A DNA stretch of 64,000 nucleotides from Tragulus kanchil (taxonomy: Eukaryota > Chordata > Mammalia > Artiodactyla > Tragulidae). Shown here in pieces: positions 21,301-36,300 of the stretch; positions within the stretch are counted from its first letter, which is position 1, and every line of letters begins with the position of its first letter. The translations under genes and the position numbers were made by a program. Under the pieces are notes generated by a model. The model ran no database searches and was not told the origin of the DNA. It worked only from the letters and a program-made list of their open reading frames with translations. The DNA is taken from assembly GCA_022376925.1 (NCBI GenBank), contig JAIOJX010000032.1, positions 104,338,794-104,402,793 of the forward strand. The letters run 5' to 3'.

Positions 21301-24300
21301 TGGCTTCATAGCTTCCAAAGTCACACGCTCCCATTGCAGAACAATCTAATAAAAATATATTTGGAAATATCTGAATCCAAACAAAATCTCAAGTTCTTAA
21401 TCTCAAGTCTTCCTTGTTCCCAGCTCCTTTCTTTACATAAACACAAACCCCTGCGGTAATCTTACTCCAGATTATGGTGGTAAGAGAAAGAACCAAGTTA
21501 AGTCTGGATTTTCTGTTTTAAGGCATGAGTTTATCAGAAAACAAACATGCTGGATGTGTATGTTTGCCTAACTCAGAAAAGATCTACAAAGCTGACTTCC
21601 TGTTTTAACCTCTCTTCTAAAGATAAACTGTATATACTTTACTAAAATTTAAAAATGTAATATTTTTCACACATTCCTAGACTCAAACACTTGTACCTGT
21701 GTAAAATGACCACATTTCCATATTCTCATGACACATCATGATCAGTTTTCATTTTTTAAAACTACTACAAATGTATTAATTTTTTATTACAAGTTACTAC
21801 ACTTTTGAAAATCTGGCTTAGTATAAGCTACACATAAAGGAAAGTAAGAATTATTAATATTTGACATGTACTGCAAGTAATAAAAACTTTATTTATTTAT
21901 TTGTCTCCTGAGTTGGCAGGAGGGTTCTTCACCACCAGTGCCACCTGGGGAACAAAGTATACTTAAATATATACATGTATATATAAGTAATATATAAATG
22001 TGTATATAAACAAATGATTAAACATCAACATTTTGCTTTGCTGTCATGTTTAGAGTAACTTTAAAATACTGCTGCTTTGAGTTCAGATTTACATGCATTT
22101 CCCAGATTTAAGAAGTCACAAAAAATTTGAAAAAATCAGCTAATCTCACACTTCTCTTTTGAGTATTAGAGGTACAGCACCCACCTTCTAGCATTTTAAA
22201 AAATAAGAACTTTAAATTCCACACTTCTCATTATCATATGCAATAGAATGATTATAAAGAAGATAAACATTTGGAGGAGACAGAGGCATCACAACCCTAG
22301 CTTAAGAAATCAGTTCCAGGCCCCTTGGGCCCCCTAGTTAACTACAATGTTCCCACTGAGTGAAGATGAGCTAAGTGCTTTAAGGATCCAAATAATCTAA
22401 GGGCAGAACACTCCAAAGAAGAGTATCTCACAGAAGTGCTGAGCTGCTGTTCGAGGCTCCAAGGTTTCTCGTGGCTTCATAGCTTCCAAAGTCACACGCT
22501 CCCATTGCAGAACAATCTAATAAAAATATATTTGGAAATATCTGAATCCAAACAAAATCTCAAGTTCTTAATCTCAAGTCTTCCTTGTTCCCAGCTCCTT
22601 TCTTTACATAAACACAAACCCCTGCGGTAATCTTACTCCAGATTATGGTGGTAAGAGAAAGAACCAAGTTAAGTCTGGATTTTCTGTTTTAAGGCATGAG
22701 TTTATCAGAAAACAAACATGCTGGATGTGTATGTTTGCCTAACTCAGAAAAGATCTACAAAGCTGACTTCCTGTTTTAACCTCTCTTCTAAAGATAAACT
22801 GTATATACTTTACTAAAATTTAAAAATGTAATATTTTTCACACATTCCTAGACTCAAACACTTGTACCTGTGTAAAATGACCACATTTCCATATTCTCAT
22901 GACACATCATGATCAGTTTTCATTTTTTAAAACTACTACAAATGTATTAATTTTTTATTACAAGTTACTACACTTTTGAAAATCTGGCTTAGTATAAGCT
23001 ACACATAAAGGAAAGTAAGAATTATTAATATTTGACATGTACTGCAAGTAATAAAAACTTTATTTATTTATTTGTCTCCTGAGTTGGCAGGAGGGTTCTT
23101 CACCACCAGTGCCACCTGGGGAACAAAGTATACTTAAATATATACATGTATATATAAGTAATATATAAATGTGTATATAAACAAATGATTAAACATCAAC
23201 ATTTTGCTTTGCTGTCATGTTTAGAGTAACTTTAAAATACTGCTGCTTTGAGTTCAGATTTACATGCATTTCCCAGATTTAAGAAGTCACAAAAAATTTG
23301 AAAAAATCAGCTAATCTCACACTTCTCTTTTGAGTATTAGAGGGGTACAGCACCCACCTTCTAGCATTTTAAAAAATAAGAACTTTAAATTCCACACTTC
23401 TCATTATCATATGCAATAGAATGATTATAAAGAAGATAAACATTTGGAGGAGACAGAGGCAGCACAACCCCTAGCTTAAGAAATCAGTTCCAGAGTTAGC
23501 TCCATCACTTACTAGCCAGGGGACCCCTAACAAGTAGTTTAATGGAGAAATTCTGAGACAGATATGGGGAAGGAAGCAGAGGGATTCCTGTTAGATGGCC
23601 CCACTTTTCTGTGCCACATGCTAAGAATGAGACAAAAGAATGGAGTCAGTCTGAAACAGTTTTAATAAGGGATCGACAAAAGACAGCTGAAGGACCGCTG
23701 CCAAGTCCTAGGGGCCCAGCTGAGGCTGCATGGTGTGAAGCTGCATGGCGCCTCAACTGACTTTCAGTCCAGGCTGGTAGGTATTTTACTGCATCCTTAG
23801 CTCTGCATTTTACAGATGAACAAATAGAGACTCAAAGCTGCCATAAGTCATATACCTACCAGGTTGCTGAGACAGGATCCCAAGCTCAGGTCTCTGACTC
23901 TGTAGCCTATGCACTTTCCACCAGATCACCTGCTACCATAACCAAACCACTCCCAGTCCTGGCATGACCATCCCAAGCCTGTCCCAAGTCCACTGGATGT
24001 ATCTAGGACTATTTCAGCACTACAAACTTGGTCTGACGATGAATGGATGTAATGATTTCAGCGTGCATTTTCTGGACAAACTTCAAAGTGCTTCTGAAAC
24101 ACTGACTCACCAGCATTCTTTCATGTTTACCTATAAGTAGGTGATGCTGTCATGAGGTGGCTGGGTAGGTCCACCACCACGCATTACTGCTGCAAGCCAC
24201 CGAGGGATTCAGAATGAAAAGTGCAGTGGGTCCTCTAGGCCTCCACCAACCAACACTGGTTTCAAGTATCTGAAGGACACAGGCCCCAGCCACAGGCAAG

Positions 24301-27300
24301 TTGTGCTCAATGACTTGGTTACCTTCTGACTTATTACTTAAGCCTGTACTTGAAGATAAAAATGATTAAACATCAACATTTTGCTTTGCTGTCATGTTTA
24401 GAGTAACTTTAAAATACTGCTGCTTTGAGTTCAGATTTACATGCATTTCCCAGATTTAAGAAGTCACAAAAAATTTGAAAAAATCAGCTAATCTCACACT
24501 TCTCTTTTGAGTATTAGAGGGGTACAGCACCCACCTTCTAGCATTTTAAAAAATAAGAACTTTAAATTCCACACTTCTCATTATCATATGCAATAGAATG
24601 ATTATAAAGAAGATAAACATTTGGAGGAGACAGAGGCAGCACAACCCCTAGCTTAAGAAATCAGTTCCAGAGTTAGCTCCATCACTTACTAGCCAGGGGA
24701 CCCCTAACAAGTAGTTTAATGGAGAAATTCTGAGACAGATATGGGGAAGGAAGCAGAGGGATTCCTGTTAGATGGCCCCACTTTTCTGTGCCACATGCTA
24801 AGAATGAGACAAAAGAATGGAGTCAGTCTGAAACAGTTTTAATAAGGGATCGACAAAAGACAGCTGAAGGACCGCTGCCAAGTCCTAGGGGCCCAGCTGA
24901 GGCTGCATGGTGTGAAGCTGCATGGCGCCTCAACTGACTTTCAGTCCAGGCTGGTAGGTATTTTACTGCATCCTTAGCTCTGCATTTTACAGATGAACAA
25001 ATAGAGACTCAAAGCTGCCATAAGTCATATACCTACCAGGTTGCTGAGACAGGATCCCAAGCTCAGGTCTCTGACTCTGTAGCCTATGCACTTTCCACCA
25101 GATCACCTGCTACCATAACCAAACCACTCCCAGTCCTGGCATGACCATCCCAAGCCTGTCCCAAGTCCACTGGATGTATCTAGGACTATTTCAGCACTAC
25201 AAACTTGGTCTGACGATGAATGGATGTAATGATTTCAGCGTGCATTTTCTGGACAAACTTCAAAGTGCTTCTGAAACACTGACTCACCAGCATTCTTTCA
25301 TGTTTACCTATAAGTAGGTGATGCTGTCATGAGGTGGCTGGGTAGGTCCACCACCACGCATTACTGCTGCAAGCCACCGAGGGATTCAGAATGAAAAGTG
25401 CAGTGGGTCCTCTAGGCCTCCACCAACCAACACTGGTTTCAAGTATCTGAAGGACACAGGCCCCAGCCACAGGCAAGTTGTGCTCAATGACTTGGTTACC
25501 TTCTGACTTATTACTTAAGCCTGTACTTGAAGAGGACTATCAAGATGAGAGAGCAACAAAGGAAAGTTCAACTAAGAAGCTGGAAGCAGAAGGCCTCAAT
25601 CTGCTCAAACTAGCCTGTCTGAAATACAGCCCGAATATGTGCCTCCAGTCTTCCTGCCAGCACACGAAGGATACCAGCTTCGTTAAGCTGGACGTGAACT
25701 TGCTTGAAAGATGTCATTGAAGGACATCTACCTTCCCATAGAAACACTGCTAGTTCTTTGTACAGAAAATAACATTTTTAGAGCTTCCCTAGTGGTCCGG
25801 TGGGTAGAGAGTTTGCCTTGCAGTGCAAGGGGGCACCAGTTTGATCTCTGGCCGTTTGATCTCTGGCTGATCCCACGTGTCATGGAGTGGCTGGACCGGC
25901 ATATCCACTTACGAGCCAGAGCTCTGGAGCACATGTGCCCTGGACCGGTGTGTCCACTTATGAGCCAGAGCTCTGGAGCACATGTGCCCTGGACCGGTGT
26001 GTCCAGTTACGAGTCAGAGCTCTGGAGCACATGTGCCCAGAGCTGGTGCTGTGCAACAAGAGAGGCCACTGCAATGGGAGGCCCACACATGCCAAAGAAT
26101 AAAAGACAGATGAAAATAAATATAAAAATAAAAGAGGCATGATGGGGGAAAAGATTATAAAAAGGAAATAACATTTTTAAAACTTATAAGAAAGAAAATA
26201 GAAGGGCTCAGGATAAAAAAAAAAAATACATTTCCTTACTAAGGAGTGTTAAGAACTTTGCTTCCAAAACGGAGTTAGATTTGAACTCCTATTAGTGTGA
26301 CTTGTTCTCTTTCCAATATACACACACAGTTAAGACAATCTCTCCTTTTGAAGTTGGATCAGACTGCTTTTTCGCATAGCAAGCAAGAATTCCTTTATTT
26401 TCAAAGTCATTTTTAACAAGGTATTTTCTTCTAGGTCCAATAAAGATGAAGCGCAGTCTAGCAATCAGAGCATGAAATGTAAGGATTGGCATCTAAGACC
26501 ATTCCTTAAATAACCAGGTTAGTTACAGGCTATTATTGTCTCAGATTTGACTGAAGATGACAATTCAGCCAAGGAATACCACAAGGATGAACATTTGTTC
26601 AAGTACGGAATAAGATATCTGGAATTTATGAAGCCACATTAACTGTAGGGAAGAAAAATCTGCCTTGCATGGTCAGCCCACCCCTCTGTATTACTTAAGC
26701 CTGTACTTGAAGAGGACTATCAAGATGAGAGAGCAACAAAGGAAAGTTCAACTAAGAAGCTGGAAGCAGAAGGCCTCAATCTGCTCAAACTAGCCTGTCT
26801 GAAATACAGCCCGAATATGTGCCTCCAGTCTTCCTGCCAGCACACGAAGGATACCAGCTTCGTTAAGCTGGACGTGAACTTGCTTGAAAGATGTCATTGA
26901 AGGACATCTACCTTCCCATAGAAACACTGCTAGTTCTTTGTACAGAAAATAACATTTTTAGAGCTTCCCTAGTGGTCCGGTGGGTAGAGAGTTTGCCTTG
27001 CAGTGCAAGGGGGCACCAGTTTGATCTCTGGCCGTTTGATCTCTGGCTGATCCCACGTGTCATGGAGTGGCTGGACCGGCATATCCACTTACGAGCCAGA
27101 GCTCTGGAGCACATGTGCCCTGGACCGGTGTGTCCACTTATGAGCCAGAGCTCTGGAGCACATGTGCCCTGGACCGGTGTGTCCAGTTACGAGTCAGAGC
27201 TCTGGAGCACATGTGCCCAGAGCTGGTGCTGTGCAACAAGAGAGGCCACTGCAATGGGAGGCCCACACATGCCAAAGAATAAAAGACAGATGAAAATAAA

Positions 27301-30300
27301 TATAAAAATAAAAGAGGCATGAAGGGGAAAAAGAATAAAAAAAGGAAATAACATTTTTAAAACTTATAAGAAAGAAAATAGAAGGGCTCAGGATAAAAAA
27401 AAAAAATACATTTCCTTACTAAGGAGTGTTAAGAACTTTGCTTCCAAAACGGAGTTAGATTTGAACTCCTATTAGTGTGACTTGTTCTCTTTCCAATATA
27501 CACACACAGTTAAGACAATCTCTCCTTTTGAAGTTGGATCAGACTGCTTTTTCGCATAGCAAGCAAGAATTCCTTTATTTTCAAAGTCATTTTTAACAAG
27601 GTATTTTCTTCTAGGTCCAATAAAGATGAAGCGCAGTCTAGCAATCAGAGCATGAAATGTAAGGATTGGCATCTAAGACCATTCCTTAAATAACCAGGTT
27701 AGTTACAGGCTATTATTGTCTCAGATTTGACTGAAGATGACAATTCAGCCAAGGAATACCACAAGGATGAACATTTGTTCAAGTACGGAATAAGATATCT
27801 GGAATTTATGAAGCCACATTAACTGTAGGGAAGAAAAATCTGCCTTACCTGGTCAGCCCAGCCCTCTGTCTTGCAGTTACTGTGATCAAATTCTTTCAAA
27901 GGCACTTTGGAGTGAACGAGGCCTATGTGGGTCTGAAGCTTGTGTTTGACAGCTTTGATGTCCTAGTAAGTGAAAAACAGAACACTAATGCACACGCTTA
28001 TGGTCAACACTTAACTTTCTCTCAGTAGGAAATACACACCATCTTAAATACCAGTCCTGCCTAACTACCAATCAGTAGAAGCAAAATATCAAACTGTAGG
28101 TTTGGAAAAATAAGAGAAGGGAGCATAAGTCCTACCTTGAGTCCCGTCCCAGAGATATCTAAGCAGTTGAGTTTTCTAAAAGAAAAGAGGTATCCAATTC
28201 CTGCATCTGTGATCTCAGGGTTACCTAAATATCAAAAACATAGGCAATATTCTGTTTCAGTTGTACGTATTATTAAAATCCCAACAATAATCTCAGGCAA
28301 AAGGCCAAATAATGATAAACTATACAATACTGAGAGAACAAACTTTTCTGAGTAAATTAAATATGGGAATCTTATCTTTCCTATTTTAACATGAAGAGCC
28401 ACACCAGATTATCTTTAAGATCCTTTATAGCTCTAAACTTTCTAGGAACTGGGGTTAGCAGAGAAGTTAATGAACCAGATAGTTACTCCAAAGGGTTTAA
28501 TTTGGAATCATATGAAGCCAGCATATGTAAACATGTATTAGAATGGTATATTAGACTCTATTCACAGTCATTTCACCTGCAAAGTAAAAGATTTATCTTA
28601 AATGATTTTCAAGGCCACTTAGACGCCCAATTCACACATTAGAATTTTGAAGTTGGATCAGACTGCTTTTTCGCATAGCAAGCAAGAATTCCTTTATTTT
28701 CAAAGTCATTTTAACAAGGTATTTTCTTCTAGGTCCAATAAAGATGAAGCGCAGTCTAGCAATCAGAGCATGAAATGTAAGGATTGGCATCTAAGACCAT
28801 TCCTTAAATAACCAGGTTAGTTACAGGCTATTATTGTCTCAGATTTGACTGAAGATGACAATTCAGCCAAGGAATACCACAAGGATGAACATTTGTTCAA
28901 GTACGGAATAAGATATCTGGAATTTATGAAGCCACATTAACTGTAGGGAAGAAAAATCTGCCTTACCTGGTCAGCCCAGCCCTCTGTCTTGCAGTTACTG
29001 TGATCAAATTCTTTCAAAGGCACTTTGGAGTGAACGAGGCCTATGTGGGTCTGAAGCTTGTGTTTGACAGCTTTGATGTCCTAGTAAGTGAAAAACAGAA
29101 CACTAATGCACACGCTTATGGTCAACACTTAACTTTCTCTCAGTAGGAAATACACACCATCTTAAATACCAGTCCTGCCTAACTACCAATCAGTAGAAGC
29201 AAAATATCAAACTGTAGGTTTGGAAAAATAAGAGAAGGGAGCATAAGTCCTACCTTGAGTCCCGTCCCAGAGATATCTAAGCAGTTGAGTTTTCTAAAAG
29301 AAAAGAGGTATCCAATTCCTGCATCTGTGATCTCAGGGTTACCTAAATATCAAAAACATAGGCAATATTCTGTTTCAGTTGTACGTATTATTAAAATCCC
29401 AACAATAATCTCAGGCAAAAGGCCAAATAATGATAAACTATACAATACTGAGAGAACAAACTTTTCTGAGTAAATTAAATATGGGAATCTTATCTTTCCT
29501 ATTTTAACATGAAGAGCCACACCAGATTATCTTTAAGATCCTTTATAGCTCTAAACTTTCTAGGAACTGGGGTTAGCAGAGAAGTTAATGAACCAGATAG
29601 TTACTCCAAAGGGTTTAATTTGGAATCATATGAAGCCAGCATATGTAAACATGTATTAGAATGGTATATTAGACTCTATTCACAGTCATTTCACCTGCAA
29701 AGTAAAAGATTTATCTTAAAAATGATTTTCAAGGCCACTTAGACACAGACACTATTACTGTTTTACTAACCTGTGTCTTTTTTTTTAATCCTTGCTTACA
29801 TGGCACCTTCTCCTATCAGAGCGTATTGCATTTAGCACTGAGTCCTCAGGACTGTGAGCACAGTGCCTGGCACACCCAGACACTCAAAAATTATTTCCTT
29901 AAATGAATACACTTCCCTGGGACGAGAGGAGGGCATTCATTATTATCTTCATTTTATAGAACCCAAAATCAAGGCTCAGAGTCTAAGCAACTTGCCCAAG
30001 GGCACACAGCAGCAGAGCAAGGAGTGTCCTCTGACCTCAAACCCCTGCTCTTTCTAATCTTCTGACACCATACCATCCTGCCAGATTCAGTACACACTCA
30101 GCTAAATCATAAACAGTTAAATCATTAACAATCTTAGCACCTCTCTAGTACTGGAGTCAGTATCTGGTTCATCCTAAGTTATCAAAATTGTGAATTTACC
30201 CAGATTTTCATCAAGCGGTTTTTGATAAAAATGACTTAGCTGACAGGACACTATAGGTCAGCAACTCAAAAATAGTAAAGATGAGTCAAATGTCCAAACG

Positions 30301-33300
30301 TGAAGACGATGGCTCCCCTATCTGCAGAGAGGAAGTGGCATGGGTGACCCTGTAAGGGCTTTCACTACCCCACAGAGTGGCACCCACCATGTCAGGGAAG
30401 GAATCTGACCAGGAGTCAAGAGCCTCTGCTTTAGTCCTGCTCTGCCCCTAACTCGCTGGGGCACCAAGAAAGTCACTTCCCCTCAATTTTATCACCTCTC
30501 AGACAAAGGAAAAGAACAAGATGGCTTCTAAGTCCATTCTTCCAGCAATAATCATCTATGATTTCTAATAAAACTTACAAGATAAGTCTAGCAGTGATAG
30601 GTTTTCAAGGCCCCGCTTCATCACTCGAACAGGTGCCGTCATTTTCCGCACTCCGGCATCGGATAAACAATTATCCTTCAGGTGGAGCTGAGTTACACTA
30701 GGAAACAAAGTCCATGAGAAAATTACTTAAAGAGCCTTTGAGAGGGGCTTCCCCTGGTGGTCCGGTGGGTAAAGATCACCGCCTTGCAGTGCAAGGGGCG
30801 CCGGTTCGATCCCTGGCCTGGGAAGATCCCACGTGCCACGGAGCAGCTGGACCGATGTGTCCAATTACCGAGTGGGAGCTCTGAAGCGCATGTGCCCGGA
30901 GCCAGCGCTCTGCAGCGACAGACACCACCGTGATGGGAGGCCCACAGGAGCCAGAGAACAAAGACGGATGAAAAATGGAGAAATTAAAGACCAACAGAAG
31001 TGGCCTGCCCGCTCCCCGCCCCCCCCAACCTGACCCCCGCCCAAAAAAAATAAATAAATAAATCTTTAAAAAAAGAAAAAAAAAGCCTTTGAGAAAACCT
31101 AGTCATGAGAACACGCTTTCATAAATTTCACTTAAAAATGTATCTTCTAACCCCTATTTCACACCTAATGCATGTAACAGAGCTAAAGATCTTTTGATGC
31201 TGTTTCCGTTACTCAGTGAGGGCTGACTTCGAGATCAAAGTGGCATGCAGTACCAGCCTCAGATGGTAGAAGGCACTAAAGGTATACAGTGGGATGAGAC
31301 AAGCGGAGATTTCACTAGAGATAAATACACTTGTTTAACATAAAAACTGCATTCTTGACAAATGCTGTGTGAAAATCAAGAACATTCTAAATATTGGGAC
31401 AGTCTGCTAAAGAACCCCTATGAGAATTCTTTGTGCAAAGCACACTTCTTTCATTCTAATACTTTATAAATCCAATTTTTAGAATGGGTTTATAAGGTGT
31501 GTGCTGTGCTTAGTCACTCAGTTGTGTTTGACTCTTGTGTTACCCGAAGAACTGTAGCCCACCAGGGTTCTCTGTCTATGGGATTCTCTAGGCAAGAATA
31601 CTAGAGTGGGTTGCTGTGCGCTCCTCCAGGGGATCTTCCCAACCCAGGGATCGAACCTGAGTCTCTAGCAATAATCATCTATGATTTCTAATAAAACTTA
31701 CAAGATAAGTCTAGCAGTGATAGGTTTTCAAGGCCCCGCTTCATCACTCGAACAGGTGCCGTCATTTTCCGCACTCCGGCATCGGATAAACAATTATCCT
31801 TCAGGTGGAGCTGAGTTACACTAGGAAACAAAGTCCATGAGAAAATTACTTAAAGAGCCTTTGAGAGGGGCTTCCCCTGGTGGTCCGGTGGGTAAAGATC
31901 ACCGCCTTGCAGTGCAAGGGGCGCCGGTTCGATCCCTGGCCTGGGAAGATCCCACGTGCCACGGAGCAGCTGGACCGATGTGTCCAATTACCGAGTGGGA
32001 GCTCTGAAGCGCATGTGCCCGGAGCCAGCGCTCTGCAGCGACAGACACCACCGTGATGGGAGGCCCACAGGAGCCAGAGAACAAAGACGGATGAAAAATG
32101 GAGAAATTAAAGACCAACAGAAGTGGCCTGCCCGCTCCCCGCCCTCCCCAACCTGACCCCCGCCCAAAATAAATAAATAAATAAATCTTTAAAAAAAGAA
32201 AAAAAGAGCCTTTGAGAAAACCTAGTCATGAGAACACGCTTTCATAAATTTCACTTAAAAATGTATCTTCTAACCCCTATTTCACACCTAATGCATGTAA
32301 CAGAGCTAAAGATCTTTTGATGCTGTTTCCGTTACTCAGTGAGGGCTGACTTCGAGATCAAAGTGGCATGCAGTACCAGCCTCAGATGGTAGAAGGCACT
32401 AAAGGTATACAGTGGGATGAGACAAGCGGAGATTTCACTAGAGATAAATACACTTGTTTAACATAAAAACTGCATTCTTGACAAATGCTGTGTGAAAATC
32501 AAGAACATTCTAAATATTGGGACAGTCTGCTAAAGAACCCCTATGAGAATTCTTTGTGCAAAGCACACTTCTTTCATTCTAATACTTTATAAATCCAATT
32601 TTTAGAATGGGTTTATAAGGTGTGTGCTGTGCTTAGTCACTCAGTTGTGTTTGACTCTTGTGTTACCCGAAGAACTGTAGCCCACCAGGGTTCTCTGTCC
32701 ATAGGATTCTCTAGGCAAGAATACTAGAGTGGGTTGCTATGCTCTTCTCCAGGAGATCTTCCCGACCCAGGGATCGAACCTGAGTCTCTAGCATTGCAGG
32801 CAGATTACTGTCTGAGCCACCAGGGAAGCCTAAGGTATAGGTATAGCCACAAGCTAAGTTTATAAGGTACAGTCATTCAGCTAATTGGTATGTTAATGTG
32901 CTCCACTGTCCCCCACGCAAGAAATCCGAACTTTTACCAACCTCACATAAAAATGCCTTTCTAGAGGACAGTACACAGGTGTCACTTCCTAGGCTGGCCC
33001 CAGGGAACAGGTTAGACACAGGTCTGCAGTGCTGTTACCCTTCAGGGTATTTATGAAATCACAGAGGAATCCATCTGGCCTTCTCTCTGCTGGTTAGACT
33101 GAGGACCAGTCAAAAAACTGATGAAACGTGTGAACTGAGTGATTTATTTACACTATGGTTCTTGAAATGAATTTATTTGGCTGTCTTTTGTTTTTGCCTC
33201 TAAGTTATCATTTATTTTTCATCCATCTTTATTCTTTGGCCTGTTATGGGCCTCCCATTACAGTGGCCTCTCCTGTTGCAGAGCACTGGCTCTGGATGCG

Positions 33301-36300
33301 TGCACTCCAGAGGGCTGGCTTGTAATTGGACACACTGGTCCAGTCGCTCCGTGGCATGTGGAATCTCCCTGGGCCAGGGATCGAACTGGTGCCTCTTGCA
33401 TTGTAAGGCAGACTCTTTACCCACTGGACCACCAGGAAAGTCCCTCTGGCTATCTTTTAATACTTTACGTTTAAAATGATTTATAGTTCATTGACAGTTA
33501 AAATAGAAAATGATAATGATCATAGAAATTATAGAACTTCTCGTCTCTTGCTGGAATAAATCAGGGCAAACTTATTTTTCCCCACCCAAAAAAAGTAATA
33601 TATTCTTTGCAAAGAAATCACCCCTATGTGAGTTCTTTGTGCGAAGCACACTTCTTTCATTCTAATACTTTATAAATCCAATTTTTAGAATGGGTTTATA
33701 AGGTGTGTGCTGTGCTTAGTCACTCAGTTGTGTTTGACTCTTGTGTTACCCGAAGAACTGTAGCCCACCAGGGTTCTCTGTCCATAGGATTCTCTAGGCA
33801 AGAATACTAGAGTGGGTTGCTATGCTCTTCTCCAGGAGATCTTCCCGACCCAGGGATCGAACCTGAGTCTCTAGCATTGCAGGCAGATTACTGTCTGAGC
33901 CACCAGGGAAGCCTAAGGTATAGGTATAGCCACAAGCTAAGTTTATAAGGTACAGTCATTCAGCTAATTGGTATGTTAATGTGCTCCACTGTCCCCCACG
34001 CAAGAAATCCGAACTTTTACCAACCTCACATAAAAATGCCTTTCTAGAGGACAGTACACAGGTGTCACTTCCTAGGCTGGCCCCAGGGAACAGGTTAGAC
34101 ACAGGTCTGCAGTGCTGTTACCCTTCAGGGTATTTATGAAATCACAGAGGAATCCATCTGGCCTTCTCTCTGCTGGTTAGACTGAGGACCAGTCAAAAAA
34201 CTGATGAAACGTGTGAACTGAGTGATTTATTTACACTATGGTTCTTGAAATGAATTTATTTGGCTGTCTTTTGTTTTTGCCTCTAAGTTATCATTTATTT
34301 TTCATCCATCTTTATTCTTTGGCCTGTTATGGGCCTCCCATTACAGTGGCCTCTCCTGTTGCAGAGCACTGGCTCTGGATGCGTGCACTCCAGAGGGCTG
34401 GCTTGTAATTGGACACACTGGTCCAGTCGCTCCGTGGCATGTGGAATCTCCCTGGGCCAGGGATCGAACTGGTGCCTCTTGCATTGTAAGGCAGACTCTT
34501 TACCCACTGGACCACCAGGAAAGTCCCTCTGGCTATCTTTTAATACTTTACGTTTAAAATGATTTATAGTTCATTGACAGTTAAAATAGAAAATGATAAT
34601 GATCATAGAAATTATATAACTTCTCGTCTCTTGCTGGAATAAATCAGGGCAAACTTATTTTTCAACCCAGGTAGTGTCTAGTACTATATGTTGAAACAAA
34701 TTTTATTTAGATAAACGAACCTAAACTGACTTATTCTCCTAAGAGCTGTCCCGTCTACATTGCTTGTACCAAGGAAATAGAGATTGAAAATGTTTTAGGA
34801 AAAAAAAAGTTAGCAAATGAACACAGGATCGGGAAGTAATTAACATCCTCCAAGATGACACCATTGGATCATCCTTTCAAAAAAGAAAACAAAACAATTT
34901 ATCCGTGAGTGATGGTGGCAGGTTAGTACCTAGACAGGGCCTCATTGGTGAGATGTTCTAGAAGTTCGTGCTCATCTCCAAGCTTGCAACAGGAAAGATC
35001 CAGGCAGGTCAGCTCCCGGAAAGACTTAATCTCTTCGAGTTTTTCTGAAATCACCAGGTATCTGTGGGGAGTGGAAAGCAATCAACAGCTTTTCTTTTCC
35101 CTCTTTTAAGACACCGCCATTTGTGGCTTTTTCCATCAACATTCCATGAGGACAAGATACTATGTAATACGCAGACTTTACTGATTACTACGCAGGCGCA
35201 GGCTATTTTTTTTTAATTTAAAATCTTTCAACATGATGGTGAAATAAAAACTAAGTACATAAATAAAAACATACAAAGGCAAGACACAAGAGAAAATACC
35301 TGCTTTGCTAGAAGTCAGACCTTGGTGTCAACCTTGGGACTCTTTCAGAGAACTTCCAAACTCTAGAAAACTCAAAATCTTAATCACTTATTCTTTTATA
35401 AGGCTGTTTTTTACTTAATGCTAAATAACTTTTTAAGGTGGCCTCCCTTATGGCCTCTCCTGTTGCAGAGCTCTGGACTGCACTCAGAGGGCTGGCTTGT
35501 AATTGGACACACTGGTCCAGTCGCTCCGTGGCATGTGGAATCTCCCTGGGCCAGGGATCGAACTGGTGCCTCTTGCATTGTAAGGCAGACTCTTTACCCA
35601 CTGGACCACCAGGAAAGTCCCTCTGGCTATCTTTTAATACTTTACGTTTAAAATGATTTATAGTTCATTGACAGTTAAAATAGAAAATGATAATGATCAT
35701 AGAAATTATATAACTTCTCGTCTCTTGCTGGAATAAATCAGGGCAAACTTATTTTTCAACCCAGGTAGTGTCTAGTACTATATGTTGAAACAAATTTTAT
35801 TTAGATAAACGAACCTAAACTGACTTATTCTCCTAAGAGCTGTCCCGTCTACATTGCTTGTACCAAGGAAATAGAGATTGAAAATGTTTTAGGAAAAAAA
35901 AAGTTAGCAAATGAACACAGGATCGGGAAGTAATTAACATCCTCCAAGATGACACCATTGGATCATCCTTTCAAAAAAGAAAACAAAACAATTTATCCGT
36001 GAGTGATGGTGGCAGGTTAGTACCTAGACAGGGCCTCATTGGTGAGATGTTCTAGAAGTTCGTGCTCATCTCCAAGCTTGCAACAGGAAAGATCCAGGCA
36101 GGTCAGCTCCCGGAAAGACTTAATCTCTTCGAGTTTTTCTGAAATCACCAGGTATCTGTGGGGAGTGGAAAGCAATCAACAGCTTTTCTTTTCCCTCTTT
36201 TAAGACACCGCCATTTGTGGCTTTTTCCATCAACATTCCATGAGGACAAGATACTATGTAATACGCAGACTTTACTGATTACTACGCAGGCGCAGGCTAT

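Larger units (their letters stand above)
21171..23493 (+). repeat. Direct duplication 7, ~1.15 kb, carries LRRC42 exon 7
   Basis: Left copy 21171-22319, right copy 22346-23493, offset 1175 changing to 1171 near 21248 and 1174 near the end. A 26 bp non-matching spacer lies between the copies. Indels near 21248 sit at the left end of the right copy. Confidence 0.95.
25510..27869 (+). repeat. Direct duplication 9, ~1.18 kb
   Basis: Left copy 25510-26689, right copy 26690-27869, offset 1180. The internal sequence is nearly identical. Mismatches gather in the last 30 bp of the left copy, including the exon 6 donor. Confidence 0.95.
27526..29743 (+). repeat. Direct duplication 10, ~1.12 kb, carries LRRC42 exons 5 and 6
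   Basis: Left copy 27526-28626, right copy 28645-29743, offset 1119 then 1118. The first ~344 bp are also present at 26346-26689, giving three copies. Differences lie in the junction zone (28606-28644) and in a short A run near 29718. Confidence 0.95.
30544..32791 (+). repeat. Direct duplication 11, ~1.12 kb, carries LRRC42 exon 4
   Basis: Left copy 30544-31667, right copy 31668-32791, offset 1123-1124, with an exact head-to-tail join at ctctagca. Differences are a C/T change near 31021, A-run lengths, and several substitutions in the last 100 bp of the left copy. Confidence 0.95.

Noticed and set aside
21958..22010. tatata-rich stretch as a promoter
   Set aside because: It is low-complexity AT sequence beside a SINE fragment inside an LRRC42 intron, with no initiator or gene downstream.
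25711..26142. A 143-residue open frame with repeated SSGAHVPWTG-like motifs, suggesting a repeat protein
   Set aside because: The frame is a CHR SINE with three 49 bp units read on the plus strand; both strands give similar repeats and there is no splice or conservation support.
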